A stretch of 30,496 nucleotides of DNA from Haplomitrium mnioides (lineage: Eukaryota > Marchantiophyta > Haplomitriopsida > Calobryales). The notes beneath the pieces were generated by a model, which saw only the letters and a program-made list of their open reading frames with translations, did not search any database and was not told the origin of the DNA. The stretch spans positions 116,756-147,251 of the forward strand of contig JBNGIS010008157.1 in the NCBI GenBank assembly GCA_049999725.1. Reading direction: 5' to 3'. Position 1 is the first letter of the stretch. Every line of letters starts with the position of its first letter. A program made the translations under genes and the position numbers. This document shows, one piece after another, positions 21,913 to 30,496 of the stretch.

Positions 21913-22079
21913 TCATCTATTTGAACAAATTGTTTTATTAGTAAAGTATTTTCTTACAAAGTTTTATTTGCCAAAGATTCAACTTGTTACACTCTCAATC
22001 CATTTCAAGTCTTTTCATCACGATTCAATTTGGTGCGCCTAAGAATGGTTTGGAGTCAATTTCTAATCTAAGAATGGTT
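21913..22079. other. 3' flank of methyltransferase gene
   Basis: AT-rich DNA after the stop codon, without recognisable genes. It leads directly into the 37-bp array. Confidence 0.4.
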
Positions 22080-22500
22080 TGAAGTCCTTGTGCACATGGG
22101 CTTGGAGTCCATGCGCACATGAACTCTTGCAATCTTTGGCCGCTCAAGCTTTACGTTCTTATTTAGAGTCTATGCGTACAAAAGCTTTCTAGTTCTCATT
22201 AGAAATCTATGTGCGCATGAGCTTTAAGGTTCTTGTTCACAGTCTATGCATGCATAAGCCAAAGGGTTCTTGTTCAAAGTCTATGCGTGCATAGGCTTTA
22301 GGTTTCTTGTTTAGAGTCTTGCCGCGCTTAGGCTTTAGGGTTCTAGTTCAAAGTCCATGCGTGCATAGCTTTATTGTTCTTGTTCAGAGTCTAAGCATGC
22401 ATAGACTTTAGGGTTCTAGTTTGGAGTCTATGCTTGCATAGGATTTAACATCTACAACGCTCAAAGTCTGGCTCAAAGTCCGTACCTGACTAGACATCTC
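22080..22500. repeat. 37-bp palindrome-core minisatellite after methyltransferase gene
   Basis: About ten units of 36-37 bp have the form AGTCTATGCGTGCATAGGCT followed by a TTAGGGTTCTTGTTCAA arm. The arm differs from that of every other array in the window while the core is the same. The array lies about 170 bp after the methyltransferase stop, matching the position of the 52-bp array after the transposase stop. Confidence 0.85.
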
Positions 22501-22834
22501 CGTTTGCATAGATTGTTTTTTCATAAAAAGATATATGGTTAATTTAATTTTTAATGAATTTAGTGTATTCACAATAATGTAAGGTTTTAATAAAATATTT
22601 TAGTAACCAAAATGCTTGTTTTCTAAGGTGTTTTCTATAAAGAAATTTTTAAAATATAATCTCAATGTAAAATACACAATTTTTATTTAATAAAAATGAT
22701 TTTCTTTACGAAAGAAAAATCACAAATGTGAAATTGATGTTTTTCAATACTAAATCACAAAAAATAATATTTTTGATTACCAAGTGAAACAGTAACTCAG
22801 TAGCGGTTCCTGGTTCAAAGTAGTGGTTGTTGTT
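22501..22834. other. AT-rich segment between element copies
   Basis: Very AT-rich, with long A/T runs and no coding potential. It lies where the catalytic half of transposase copy B would be expected, so it may mark a deletion or the natural boundary between adjacent elements. Confidence 0.4.
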
Positions 22835-25499
22835 TCGCTATTTCTTTTATTTGTTGATCACGATGAAGAAAACATTGGCGATTATATTTGACTACATCAT
22901 CACAAAGCACCAAAGAGATAAAAGTAGTTCAGTAAAATATGTGTTGATGTTTCGAACTTCAAAAGACAACCTTATATACTAAAAATTTTCAAATCAGCTT
23001 AAACAAATGTTTGGATTGATAGAAGTGAAATTTTATAAAAAGATAAAAAATAAACTTTAGTTAATTTAAATATAAAAGAATCTGAATAACATTCACAATA
23101 AGTACTTACCTTTGACTTGAAATAAGAAAAAGTTTTGAAAACAAAAAAAAGCAAGATTTGCATACAAAGGGTCACAAATTGGAACTTTAATTCAAGGGTT
23201 GCTTGGAATCTTTGTTTGTAAAGGATTAAAAAACAATAATAGATCCTATGCGCGCACAGAATCAATGGAGACAATAGCTGATTGTTCACGCACATAGGAA
23301 AAAAAGCAACATCATCAATATTTTGGCTTGCTTTGCTTGTTGTCATGACTGGATTTGAAAGAAACAAGAACAAAACCTATGTCCGTATAGGATTTGCAAA
23401 AAACAAAAAAAATCTTGTTATTGCTTATCTAACATTGGGCTTTTCATTCAAAGTAACAAAAGCAAAACTCGGTGCAAAGCTTAGGTCACCACCAACAATC
23501 AAATCCATTTCCTTGGTTTTATTCAACTTTCAACAAAGTTTGGATTCAGCCTAAAAGCAATAAACTCTATACGAGTATAGACGTTATTCTCACAACTCAA
23601 GTTGCTATGGTTTACTTGATTCAAATCTCGTTTGTTGAACAACTTTACAAAACAAATATCTTTCGGTACTAAGTTGAGAAAGCATAACATCTCTAGAACT
23701 AAGCTTTGAGTCTTGTAAAAAGAGCATCAATTAATCGTAGGTTTCAAAAGAGAAGAAATTTGTTAACTTTGTTGGACTCCAAGACGGATTTTTCCTGCAA
23801 TGATTTTATTTCTTTGTATGTCTCACAAATAGCAAATCTATTGAGTTTTGGAATTTAAACATTTGGAAAATGAGTTCGCTAATAATTTGCAAAACTTGAA
23901 AAATTAATAATACAATTGGGATCTTTCTCTTTTAAATAAACTATGTAGTAGTCATAAACTTCCCATTTTGTAAAATTATGGGGCAAGTTATAAACTTCAT
24001 GAGCGGGCATTCTCTCATAGTCTCCCTGGAAAAAACTATCCATCCATTCACACACGAATACTCCTTTTGCAGATAAATCTTTATTTCCAAAAATGCCTCT
24101 AGGATTTGCATTTTTGAGATTTTGAATCCTTTGGATTCTATTATTCCCTATTGATAACATTATTTTGAAGGCTTTTTTTCAAACAACGGTACCACCAGGC
24201 AGAGTGAATCTATTGTCAACATTGGAGTATTTTCTTGAAATTCCCTCTTGCAATGTGATATCTTGATTCTTCGTGCTTTGTTGAAAATACGTTTCTCTCA
24301 CACTTTTCAAGAAACATGTCTTGAAAAATGACAAACAATTATTTTGACAACAATAAATTCTCCTCAATTTCAAAATTGATACTAGATCAAGCTTCTTCTT
24401 CACAAAGCTCTCGTCATGATGGACTTTCCGCAAAGAATTTTCACGCAAAGTGTTTACCCATTTGGGTTTTGGCCCACACAAAGAACTCTTATGTAGTGTT
24501 GGTCGATTTGGTCTGGAGGTGAATCTAGCCATCGGAGATGATTCATCGTCTTGAATATCTTGAATATCATCAATAACATTTTTTGTTCCTTCGCAATAAG
24601 TTTTCAAAATATGAAGACCACTTTGAAGATTGGGAGAGTTGGACCATGCTGAAACAAAATCTTTATCAATATCTTAAACATTAGGAAATGTTTTTTGCAA
24701 CATATTCGGTTTGTTGGAAACAACTCTAACAAAATGTTGATTGATTGAGACTCTTTGCTAGAACCATACCATTTCCCAAACTATCATGTGAAGATTCTTC
24801 CCAAAGAATTTGGTTTCTTAAAGATTTCCCAATCTTATTGAGAGGCCAAACTTGAGTAGAAATCACTCGTTATTTGAGTGGTGTTATTAGTGACAACGAC
24901 TCATCTCCAAAATTGAAACCATCCATAGATTCTATGCTTTTTGTGTTTTGGACAAACAAATTTAGATCTTGAATATCAAGGTTTGCATTTGATGAGGATG
25001 AAGAAAGGTCCACAACCATCTGGAAATTGTGACTTGAACGTCTTTCTGTTGATCTCTTGGAGTAGTCAAAAGAAAGATTCAACTTTGATCAATTGACTGA
25101 CAACAAAGATCCAAAGCCTGCAAAAGTTTAAGCCTTGGATCCTATGCTAGCATTGGGTTTCTTTTCTGATCCTTTGTGCGCAAGTTGTTCACTCCTTGTT
25201 CCTATGTGCACATTGGATTCACTCCTTGACCTTATATGCGCATAAGGTTCAATCATTGATCCTATGTGCGCATATGGTTCATTTGCTTGATCTTCCCAAG
25301 TAGAGGTATTTGATTCAACAAATGCCATCTTTTTCCTCAAAATTCTTGCCATCACACTTGAGGATTTTGGTATTCCATCGCTTACCTCTACTAAACTGTG
25401 GATAAAAACAATCTCTAGTTGTTGGCCAAAAGTAACACTTTTCTATGAACATGAATCTTGAAAATCTAACCTCTTCTTGCCTTTGAAAACACCAGCCAT
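22835..25499 (-). pseudogene. DUF7869-like transposase, copy B, lacking the DDE half
   Basis: The start is ATG 25,499-25,497 (MAGVFKGKKRLDFQDSCS). Blocks on the minus strand: a 30-bp coding repeat (25,135-25,290); a Ser-rich stretch; RIYCCQNNCLSFFKTCFL and VRETYFQQSTKNQD (about 24,250-24,370); FTLPGGTVV, then FKIMLSIGNNRIQRIQNL (about 24,110-24,165); WMDSFFQGDYERMP (about 24,000-24,045); then FPNV, IPKLNRFAICETYKEIKSL (about 23,800-23,860). The last segment is more complete than in copy A, where about 25 residues before KFSICETC are missing, but its second zinc-type Cys is Tyr here. The probable intron follows (about 22,840-23,720). The catalytic VIDRMD and LQLDN blocks are absent: homology to copy A stops at 22,835, matching 14,950. 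Non-functional. Confidence 0.75.
25135..25290. repeat. 30-bp palindrome-core minisatellite in transposase copy B coding region
   Basis: Five units of 30 bp, such as GATCCTATGTGCGCATATGG plus arm. In the open minus-strand frame they give ten-residue repeats: SMIEPYAHIR, SRSESNVHIG, TRSEQLAHKG, SEKKPNASIG. The frame is uninterrupted across the array. Confidence 0.9.
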
Positions 25500-25954
25500 T
25501 GATAAATACCATAAAAAATCACATATTTTAAGAAACCATTTTATCAAATATTCTCAACCTCTAACGGTCTACTTAAAATATGTGTTTTTGAATAAAATTT
25601 CACAACATGACAAAATTGTGAAATTTTTATAAAGAAAATGAAAAAGGAAATTGAAAAGATGCAAACGAGCAATGTTTTATATACTAACCTTTTTTTGCAC
25701 CACACAAACCTACGTGTCAAGAGCTCCGCAAATCATTTGGCGAGAAAACGCATTTTTTTAAATTTTGGTTTAAAAAAAGCGACAATGGAAAGTTTCTTTC
25801 CATTGTCGTGAGTTCACTTCCCAATTTTTGTTTTCCTGTCGTCATCATTTTTGTAATTTCTTGCTATTTTATCATTTTCAGCCTTTTGCTTTTTGTGAAC
25901 TTTTGTTTGCTAGATTTTTGCCCCCAAATTTTATTCAATTTTGTTTTCGAGAAA
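25500..25954. promoter_or_regulatory. Divergent promoter region, copy 2
   Basis: It aligns with 17,401 onward in copy 1. Conserved items are GCAATGTTTTATATACTAAC (about 25,669-25,688, TATA-like), a T-run, and TACGTGTCAAGAGCTCC (25,711-25,727). Without the gap and exon duplicate, the spacer between the two start codons is about 455 bp, so the two genes are head-to-head at short range. Confidence 0.5.
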
Positions 25955-26313
25955 ATTGCATCACATGTCAATGCTGCTAAACCAGCTCAACCAAAACCTT
26001 GTAGGTATTTGGATGTTTTGAAGGTTCTAGAGCCACAAAAACTAGACTACAAATGGCTAGTTTGTTCTGGAACTATAAAAGACAATGATCATCACGTTTA
26101 CCTTTTTGCAGATGAAGGTGAAAAATTCAACATGGGCTTTTTGGTCCAAATAACAATGGTTCAAGAGGGGCAAAGAGGCCACATCGGGTTGCTTGTGTAG
26201 TTAAAGGCTAGCATTACCCTCTTCAAGGTCTTACGGAAAAGATTCTACTTCAACAAGATGAAGCCGAGGCACGTATTTACAAAGGATTTGCAAGCAGCCT
26301 TCAATGACGCCAA

Positions 26314-26747
26314 GGTAAGATGAGAAAATTATTTTTCATGTTTTTTTCTTTTTTAAGTTGCTCCTAGGTCCTTGTGTGCAAGGGCTCCGGAGTCCATACA
26401 CGCATAGACTTGGGAGTCGATGCGCGTATGGACTCAGGAGTCTACTTACGCTTGGACTCGGAAGTTCCTACGCGTATGGACTCATAAGTCCATGCGTGCA
26501 TGGAGTCGGGAGTGCATACGCGTATGGAGTCGGGAATCTCTACATGCATAGACTCCAAAATGGATGCGTGTGTGGACTCTGGAGTTCTACGCGCACAATG
26601 GTTGTAAATCCTTTAAAATTCTTCAATAACTTTAAAATCCTGAGAAACTTATGGAGATTTTTTGTGTTACATCATGGATCATTTTTTTGTTTTTAGTTTT
26701 TTCAATATTTGTCTGACTTTGTTAACGCTTACTTGGACGCGATGCAG
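26314..26747 (+). other. Intron 1 of methyltransferase copy 2 with 24-bp minisatellite
   Basis: The donor CCAAG|GTAAGA is at 26,314 and the acceptor GATGCAG ends at 26,747. About nine 24-bp units lie at 26,372-26,600, for example GAGTCCATACACGCATAGAC. Read through, they give eight-residue repeats (GLGSSYAYGL), but the array is inside the intron, so this frame is not meaningful. Confidence 0.75.
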
Positions 26748-28258
26748 ATAGAACGAGACTTTATCAAGTTCGTCATTAGTATCAAACTACTGAAAGTGAA
26801 GTAGGGAGTACATATTCAACAACTAGTGCCTCATCCAAGCGCGACGACAATGTTAGCAGCAGCAACAAGCGTACCATCAACTACAAAAAAGAGAAAGGAG
26901 GTGGAGTTTATCGATGCCAAAAAAAAAAAAAAAGCAGGCCGATCCAACGAAGAAGCCTATCCCCCCACCAATTGTTGAAAAGGAACCAGCCCCCTCCCAA
27001 TCTCCAACTAGTTCATCTACATGTGCCCATCATCTTCAACCCCTAGTAGCTCAGAGGAGGAAGGAGAGCGGGAGCCGGTCCATGCTCCAAAATCAAGAGC
27101 TAAAAAGGCAATGCTCAATGGGCTTCTGACATTTCAGGAGTGAGAGCAAGTGGACCCTCAGACAGTGTTTAAGGAGACAAAAAAAATAATAAGAGATTCT
27201 ACAATCCAACGATGCAAAGTCCGAGAGGAAACAATAGTGACTCTGTTGGAAAATCTTTACCTTCCAAAACCAAGAAAAGATAATTGGAGACCATTCCAAA
27301 TTAGGAGGTTAAATGAGGATTTTGTGGGGCTTCTAGTGTAAAGAATGCTTGCAAACAAGTTTGCATATAGCTTCTTTATTATTGTGATGGACCCAAAATG
27401 CAAGTTAAAAGATAAGTCAGAGTTTGATTTGAGGAATCTTGACAAGTATAAATACGAGTTGCAAGAGACAATCACAGTCTTGCTACAAGGCAACTTTTAG
27501 TCACCAATATGGAGCAAAAAATCCTATGCTTTAGCTTTGTAATTTTTATGTTTATATGAAGCTTACACCAATAGAGGCCTACATAATTGCAACTAATGAT
27601 GGTTACGACCAACAGAACAGGTTGGAAATGACGTCAATTCAGAAGGTCGAGTACTGCCATCAAAGGTATATGGAGAGTAGGATGGTGTCATCTCAAAAAT
27701 TAAAGAGAGAGTTGGTGGTGGAGACTTTGGAGATCAAACCAAAGTCAACTCTTGAGAAGATTGTCACTTCTCAAGACAATTGGTTCCAATTGGCATTCCA
27801 AAATAGTGAGCTCTGGGATTTACAACAGAGGACTTTTTTGATGTGGAGAAAAATTAGGTGAAGGGGCCAAAAGCCTAAGGCCAAAGGATCTTTGAGAATA
27901 GAAGACACAAAGTGAACACTGTGGGTCTTTTCAAGGTCTTTTAGACAAAATAAAGATTTCTATTTTGAAACGGGTGGAAGTCGGAGAGCTTTCAATTGAA
28001 GAAATGTCTTGTAAACTAGAGAGGCATAAAGTTTTGGCGGTTATGGTAAAGTCTTTTTGCTCCAAAGTCTACTAGAGCTCGTGGGAAGAAGATAGGGTGG
28101 AGTACCTCATCCATACAGAGGAGTCAAAAATGTCTTCATTTTACTCATGCTTTAAGAAGTTATTGGTAAATTTGTTTTCCCAATCTACAATTCTAGTTCT
28201 AATTTAAGTTGCATTGAGTTTTTTGTAAAAGTTGTTTTGCAAGAGTTAAAACGACTCA

Positions 28259-28263
28259 TAGTC
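28259..28263. repeat. Target site duplication, left (TAGTC)
   Basis: TAGTC directly before TGTAATAG. The identical TAGTC follows the element at 29,766-29,770. Removing the element restores ACTCATAGTCCATGCGCGCA, a normal start for the minisatellite. Confidence 0.85.
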
Positions 28264-28650
28264 TGTAATAGTACAAGCATAAGTTTGTGTTATTTGTAAG
28301 TCAATAAAGAGGAGTGAAGGAAGTGGTAGAGAGTCACTTTTAGGGTTGAGATAAGATTACTTACCTTCGAAGTCACTTTTAGTAGAGAGTCACTTTTAGA
28401 GTTGAGATTAGAAGTAACTTGTAAGTGAAGAAAGAGGAATGAAACCCTCTTGTCTTGTATAAATGGAAGGGTTTTATAGCTTGACTCCTCATTCTAGAGT
28501 TCCTCTCGAATCACTTGGGTTTTTTGGTTGCTTGGCTTTTGCTTGCACTCTTGGTCTTAACTTGGTCCTTGAGTTGCTTTTGGTTGAAGAATTCTATTGG
28601 AATTTACTATGAGTTTTTACTCATTTGGATTTGGTTCTTGAGTTCTTTTA
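28264..28650 (+). repeat. Left LTR of the inverted-LTR element
   Basis: About 387 bp, closely similar to the reverse complement of 29,377-29,765. It contains a TATA-like TGTATAAATGG near 28,457-28,467, a plausible LTR promoter. Its 3' end has lost a few bases and runs into the primer-binding remnant TATCAGAGC. Confidence 0.8.
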
Positions 28651-28684
28651 TCAGAGCTATGGTTCATTTTTGGTAGTGAGTTAC

Positions 28685-29340
28685 ATGGAGATTCAAGAGG
28701 TGGTGGTTCAAGCAATGGAACAACAACTTGAACATCTTTCACGCCTCTTGAAAGGAAGAATGAAAGAAAGAGCACATTTTTTAGAAGAAGTGAGTTATGA
28801 GCGATTTCCATCACCAAAAGCATATGATGGGAGAATGGTTTGTGGTGCATTTGAGAACTTCATATTTGATTATTAGTAATATTTTGAAGCTACAAACATT
28901 AGAGAAGATGGTCAACAAATTCTAATTGCGGCAAGTCAATTAGAAGGAGTCGCAAAGACTTAGTTGAGATATCAAATAGAGCAAGCACACCATAGATTTG
29001 TTGCTCTTATTATTTATAAGTGTGAGTTCAAAGAAATGGTGATTTCAAGATTTAGGATTGTATATGCTTCAAAAGTAGCAAGAGATTGATTGGCCAACTG
29101 ATCGAAGCAACTTGATACAGTGAGAAGCTATGTTGCACACTTTCAAGATACAATTATGCAAATTTGGGATATAAAAGAAGAAGAAGCACTAGATTTCTTT
29201 GTTTGAGGACTGAAGCTTCATACGAGAATAGAAGTTACTATAACAGAGCATATTCAATAAGAAGAAGCAATGAGTATGATGGAGAGGAATGACTCATTAC
29301 TTACTATTATAAAAGCTAAGTCGCATTCTCAACTATTCAA
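28685..29340 (+). pseudogene. Retrotransposon gag (capsid) remnant
   Basis: From ATG 28,685 (MEIQEVVVQAMEQQLEHLS) one frame continues to about 29,340 with at least six stops. Conserved blocks are SYERFPSPKAYDGR, then a helical middle, then LDTVRSYVAHFQDTIMQIWD, EEEALDFFV, GLKLHTRIEV and EEAMSMMERND. The sequence of VxxYVxxFxxxxxxIxD, then acidic residues, FF-GL and an EAMxxMER stretch is typical of the retrotransposon gag domain in plant LTR elements. Nothing of protease, reverse transcriptase or integrase follows: the frame ends where the inverted LTR unit begins. Confidence 0.75.
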
Positions 29341-29376
29341 ACAATGTACTCAAAACTTTGCAAGCTTTGATACCAA

Positions 29377-29765
29377 TGTAAAAAAACTCAAGGACCAAAT
29401 CCAAATGAGTAAGAACTCATAGTGAACTCTAATAGAGTTCTTCAACCAAAAGAAACTCAAGTCCCAAACTAAAACCAAGAGTGCAAGCAAAAGCCAAGCA
29501 ACCAAAGAACCCAAGTGATTCGAGAACAACTCGAGAATGAGGAGTGAGGTGATGAAGCCCTTTCATTTATACAAGAGAAGAGGGTGTCATCCCTCTTTCT
29601 TCACTTACAAGTCATTTCTAATTTCAACCCTAAAAGTGACTCTCCACTAAAAGTGACTTTGAAAGCAAGTAATCTTATCTCAATCCCAAAAGTGACTCTC
29701 TACCATTTCCTTCACTCCTCTCTATTTTCTTTTAAATAGCACAACCTTATGCTTGTACTTTTACA
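29377..29765 (-). repeat. Right LTR of the inverted-LTR element
   Basis: A 389-bp LTR on the minus strand with intact TG (at 29,765) and CA (at 29,377) ends. The primer-binding site TGGTATCAAAGC lies next to it at about 29,364-29,375 on the minus strand. Confidence 0.8.
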
Positions 29766-29770
29766 TAGTC

Positions 29771-30080
29771 CATGCGCGCATGGACTCTTAAGTCTATGCG
29801 CGCAAAGACTCTCTAGTCTAAGCATGCCTTTACAGTCAAGTCCATACGCGTTTGGACATTGAAGTCCATCCGTGCGAGGACTTGAGTGTCCATGTGCATA
29901 TGGACTTGAGTGTATATACGCGCATGGACACTCAAGTCCTCACAAGCATGGACTTCAGAGTCCTTTCTAGCAAGGACTTTAAAGTCACTCCCAAGTTCAT
30001 GTGCACATAGACACTCAAGTTTATACGTGCATGGACTTGATAATCCCCACTTGCATGCTCTTTCTCTTTAAAGTCTAGGC
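29771..30080. repeat. 24-bp palindrome-core minisatellite, intron 2 of methyltransferase copy 2
   Basis: About twelve units of 24 bp, beginning GTCCATGCGCGCATGGACTC (with the TAGTC duplication just before it), then GTCTATGCGCGC, GTCCATACGCGTTTGGAC and others. Its first unit includes the perfect 18-bp palindrome GTCCATGCGCGCATGGAC. Confidence 0.9.
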
Positions 30081-30257
30081 ATGTTTTTATGTTTTCTCCT
30101 CTAAATTTTTCCTTTTTGCTCTGTACAGGGGGACAAAACGTTTAAATGATAGCTTCCTAAAAATGGACAACAACTGCTAAAGGGCAAAAGAGATCGAAGG
30201 TCAAAGAAGCCTTGGAAGATCAAGACCAAGCCCTCACACTTATATCCCTACAATTTT

Positions 30258-30496
30258 TTTGCTTCTTGAGATTGCGACTTACATCTTTGAAAAACAAAAA
30301 CGACGACTCAAAGCACAATTTACCTTTCCACCTTCACAACAATCAAACACTTGTAATGATTTTCAAAATGTTTGTCCAGATTCTCAGCTTCATGCTCCAC
30401 AAATAGAAGAAGATGCTCCGGTACAGCAAATACTTTCTACACGTTGAGCAATCTATGATGGAGCACCTAGGCCGCGAGAAGGGACTCTTTCGCACA
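30258..30496 (+). pseudogene. Inverted fragment of transposase C-terminal region
   Basis: On the plus strand the frame LLEIATYIFEKQKRR, then FTFPPSQQSNTCNDFQNVCP, then QILSTR and AIYDGAPRPREGT matches the minus-strand region of copy A near 13,860-14,105 (QEISAYILDRKDD, FTFLPSQQSNTCNDSQNVCL, ILSTRRVIYDGRPRP). It therefore lies opposite to the other transposase copies and runs off the window. It is joined directly to exon 3 of methyltransferase copy 2. In the family this segment precedes the PFWVTKV domain. Confidence 0.75.

Larger units (their letters stand above)
28264..29765. mobile_element. Short retroelement with inverted LTRs and gag remnant
   Basis: The 1,502-bp unit is flanked by perfect 5-bp duplications. 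Its two ends are the same LTR in opposite orientations: 28,264-28,650 forward (TGTAATAGTACAAGC) and 29,377-29,765 reverse (ending GCTTGTACTTTTACA). Inside each LTR lies a primer-binding site of the initiator-Met type, facing inward: TATCAGAGC after the left LTR, TGGTATCAAAGC on the minus strand next to the right LTR. A gag remnant fills the middle. Both outer ends are therefore the 5' end of an LTR, unlike a normal retrotransposon. Confidence 0.85.
28166..30128 (+). other. Intron 2 of methyltransferase copy 2, expanded by nested insertion
   Basis: The donor TTATTG|GTAAAT is at 28,166, matching 20,322 in copy 1. The acceptor CTGTACAG ends at 30,128. The inverted-LTR element (28,264-29,765) and the 24-bp array (29,771-30,080) account for most of its length. 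Confidence 0.65.
25955..30257 (+). pseudogene. ParB-like protein of methyltransferase gene, copy 2, truncated before the methyltransferase domain
   Basis: Exon 1 (25,955-26,313) encodes the N-terminal domain (PCRYLDVLKVLEPQKLDYKW; HHVYLFADEGEKFNMGFLVQ). The position of the copy 1 ATG reads ATT. Exon 2 (26,748-28,165) encodes a Lys-rich tract near 26,914, a Pro/Ser linker, IQRCKVREETIV, NWRPFQIRRLNEDF, MDPKCKLKDKSEFDL, DNHSLATRQ and TSIQKVEYCHQRYMESRM. Exon 3 begins at 30,129 after CTGTACAG and matches copy 1 until about 30,257, where it joins an inverted transposase fragment. No DIPY or GSGTS motif remains. In-frame stops (26,198; 26,801; 27,339) confirm decay. The domain order agrees with copy 1, which supports a single ancestral protein. 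Confidence 0.75.

Noticed and set aside
26358-26696. Open frame with eight-residue repeats (GLGSSYAYGL type) as a repeat protein
   Set aside because: The frame comes from reading through the 24-bp minisatellite inside intron 1; a similar frame in 20,449-20,766 has the same cause.
28264-29765. A MITE or TIR DNA transposon with 390-bp terminal inverted repeats
   Set aside because: The inverted repeats have TG...CA ends, inward primer-binding sites of the tRNA-Met type and a gag remnant, so they are LTRs.
1-30496. tRNA, rRNA or other structured RNA genes
   Set aside because: No cloverleaf-like arms with conserved T-loop sequence or rRNA blocks were seen; the GGTATCAGAGC match is a primer-binding site of a retroelement.

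Overview
This is repeat-dense nuclear DNA from a plant with a large genome, carrying no bacterial-type gene organisation and no recognisable host housekeeping gene, rRNA or tRNA. Plant origin is inferred from GT-AG introns inside the genes, an initiator-Met tRNA-type primer site in one retroelement, nested LTR elements with 5-bp target duplications, and a DDE transposase family that I associate with non-flowering plants as well as many animals and protists. A non-flowering land plant is my best guess, weakly held. Every coding region shows premature stops or frameshifts, so these are decayed copies of once-functional mobile elements.

The main content is a two-gene element present in two partial copies. 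From a shared divergent promoter region (about 17,400-18,225 in copy 1, about 25,500-25,955 in copy 2), one gene runs left on the minus strand and encodes a large DDE-type (DUF7869-like) transposase. The other runs right on the plus strand as a 3-4 exon gene. It encodes a novel N-terminal domain, a Lys/Pro/Ser-rich linker, a ParB-like domain (GGNHNVLARQ) and a beta-class N4-cytosine/N6-adenine DNA methyltransferase (DIPY, then DLCSGSGTS). Scattered through the element are nine minisatellite arrays built on one palindromic core, GTCCATGCGCGCATGGAC and variants, at four different periods: 24 bp in methyltransferase introns, 30 bp in a transposase exon, about 37 bp after the methyltransferase stop, and 52 bp after the transposase stop.

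Layout: 1-1,488 is the 3' flank and C-terminal end of a duplicated transposase half (A1). 1,489-11,380 is a nested, plus-strand, non-autonomous LTR retrotransposon with LTRs of 3,734 and 3,562 bp and a 5-bp target duplication. 11,381-12,470 is the rest of A1. 12,480-17,400 is transposase copy A, whose 3' half (A2) is the tandem partner of A1. 17,400-21,912 is the divergent promoter and methyltransferase copy 1, interrupted by a 100-N gap at 18,103-18,202 with duplicated flanks. 21,913-22,835 is a minisatellite and AT-rich DNA. 22,835-25,499 is transposase copy B, lacking its DDE half. 25,500-30,257 is methyltransferase copy 2, whose second intron holds a 1,502-bp element with LTRs in inverted orientation (28,264-29,765). 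30,258-30,496 is an inverted transposase C-terminal fragment that replaces the methyltransferase domain.

The pairing of a DDE transposase with a ParB-methyltransferase protein and self-carried palindrome arrays is the candidate undescribed system: a plant transposon that may modify or mark its own DNA. The domain assignments rest on motif recognition by eye. The functional link is inference.
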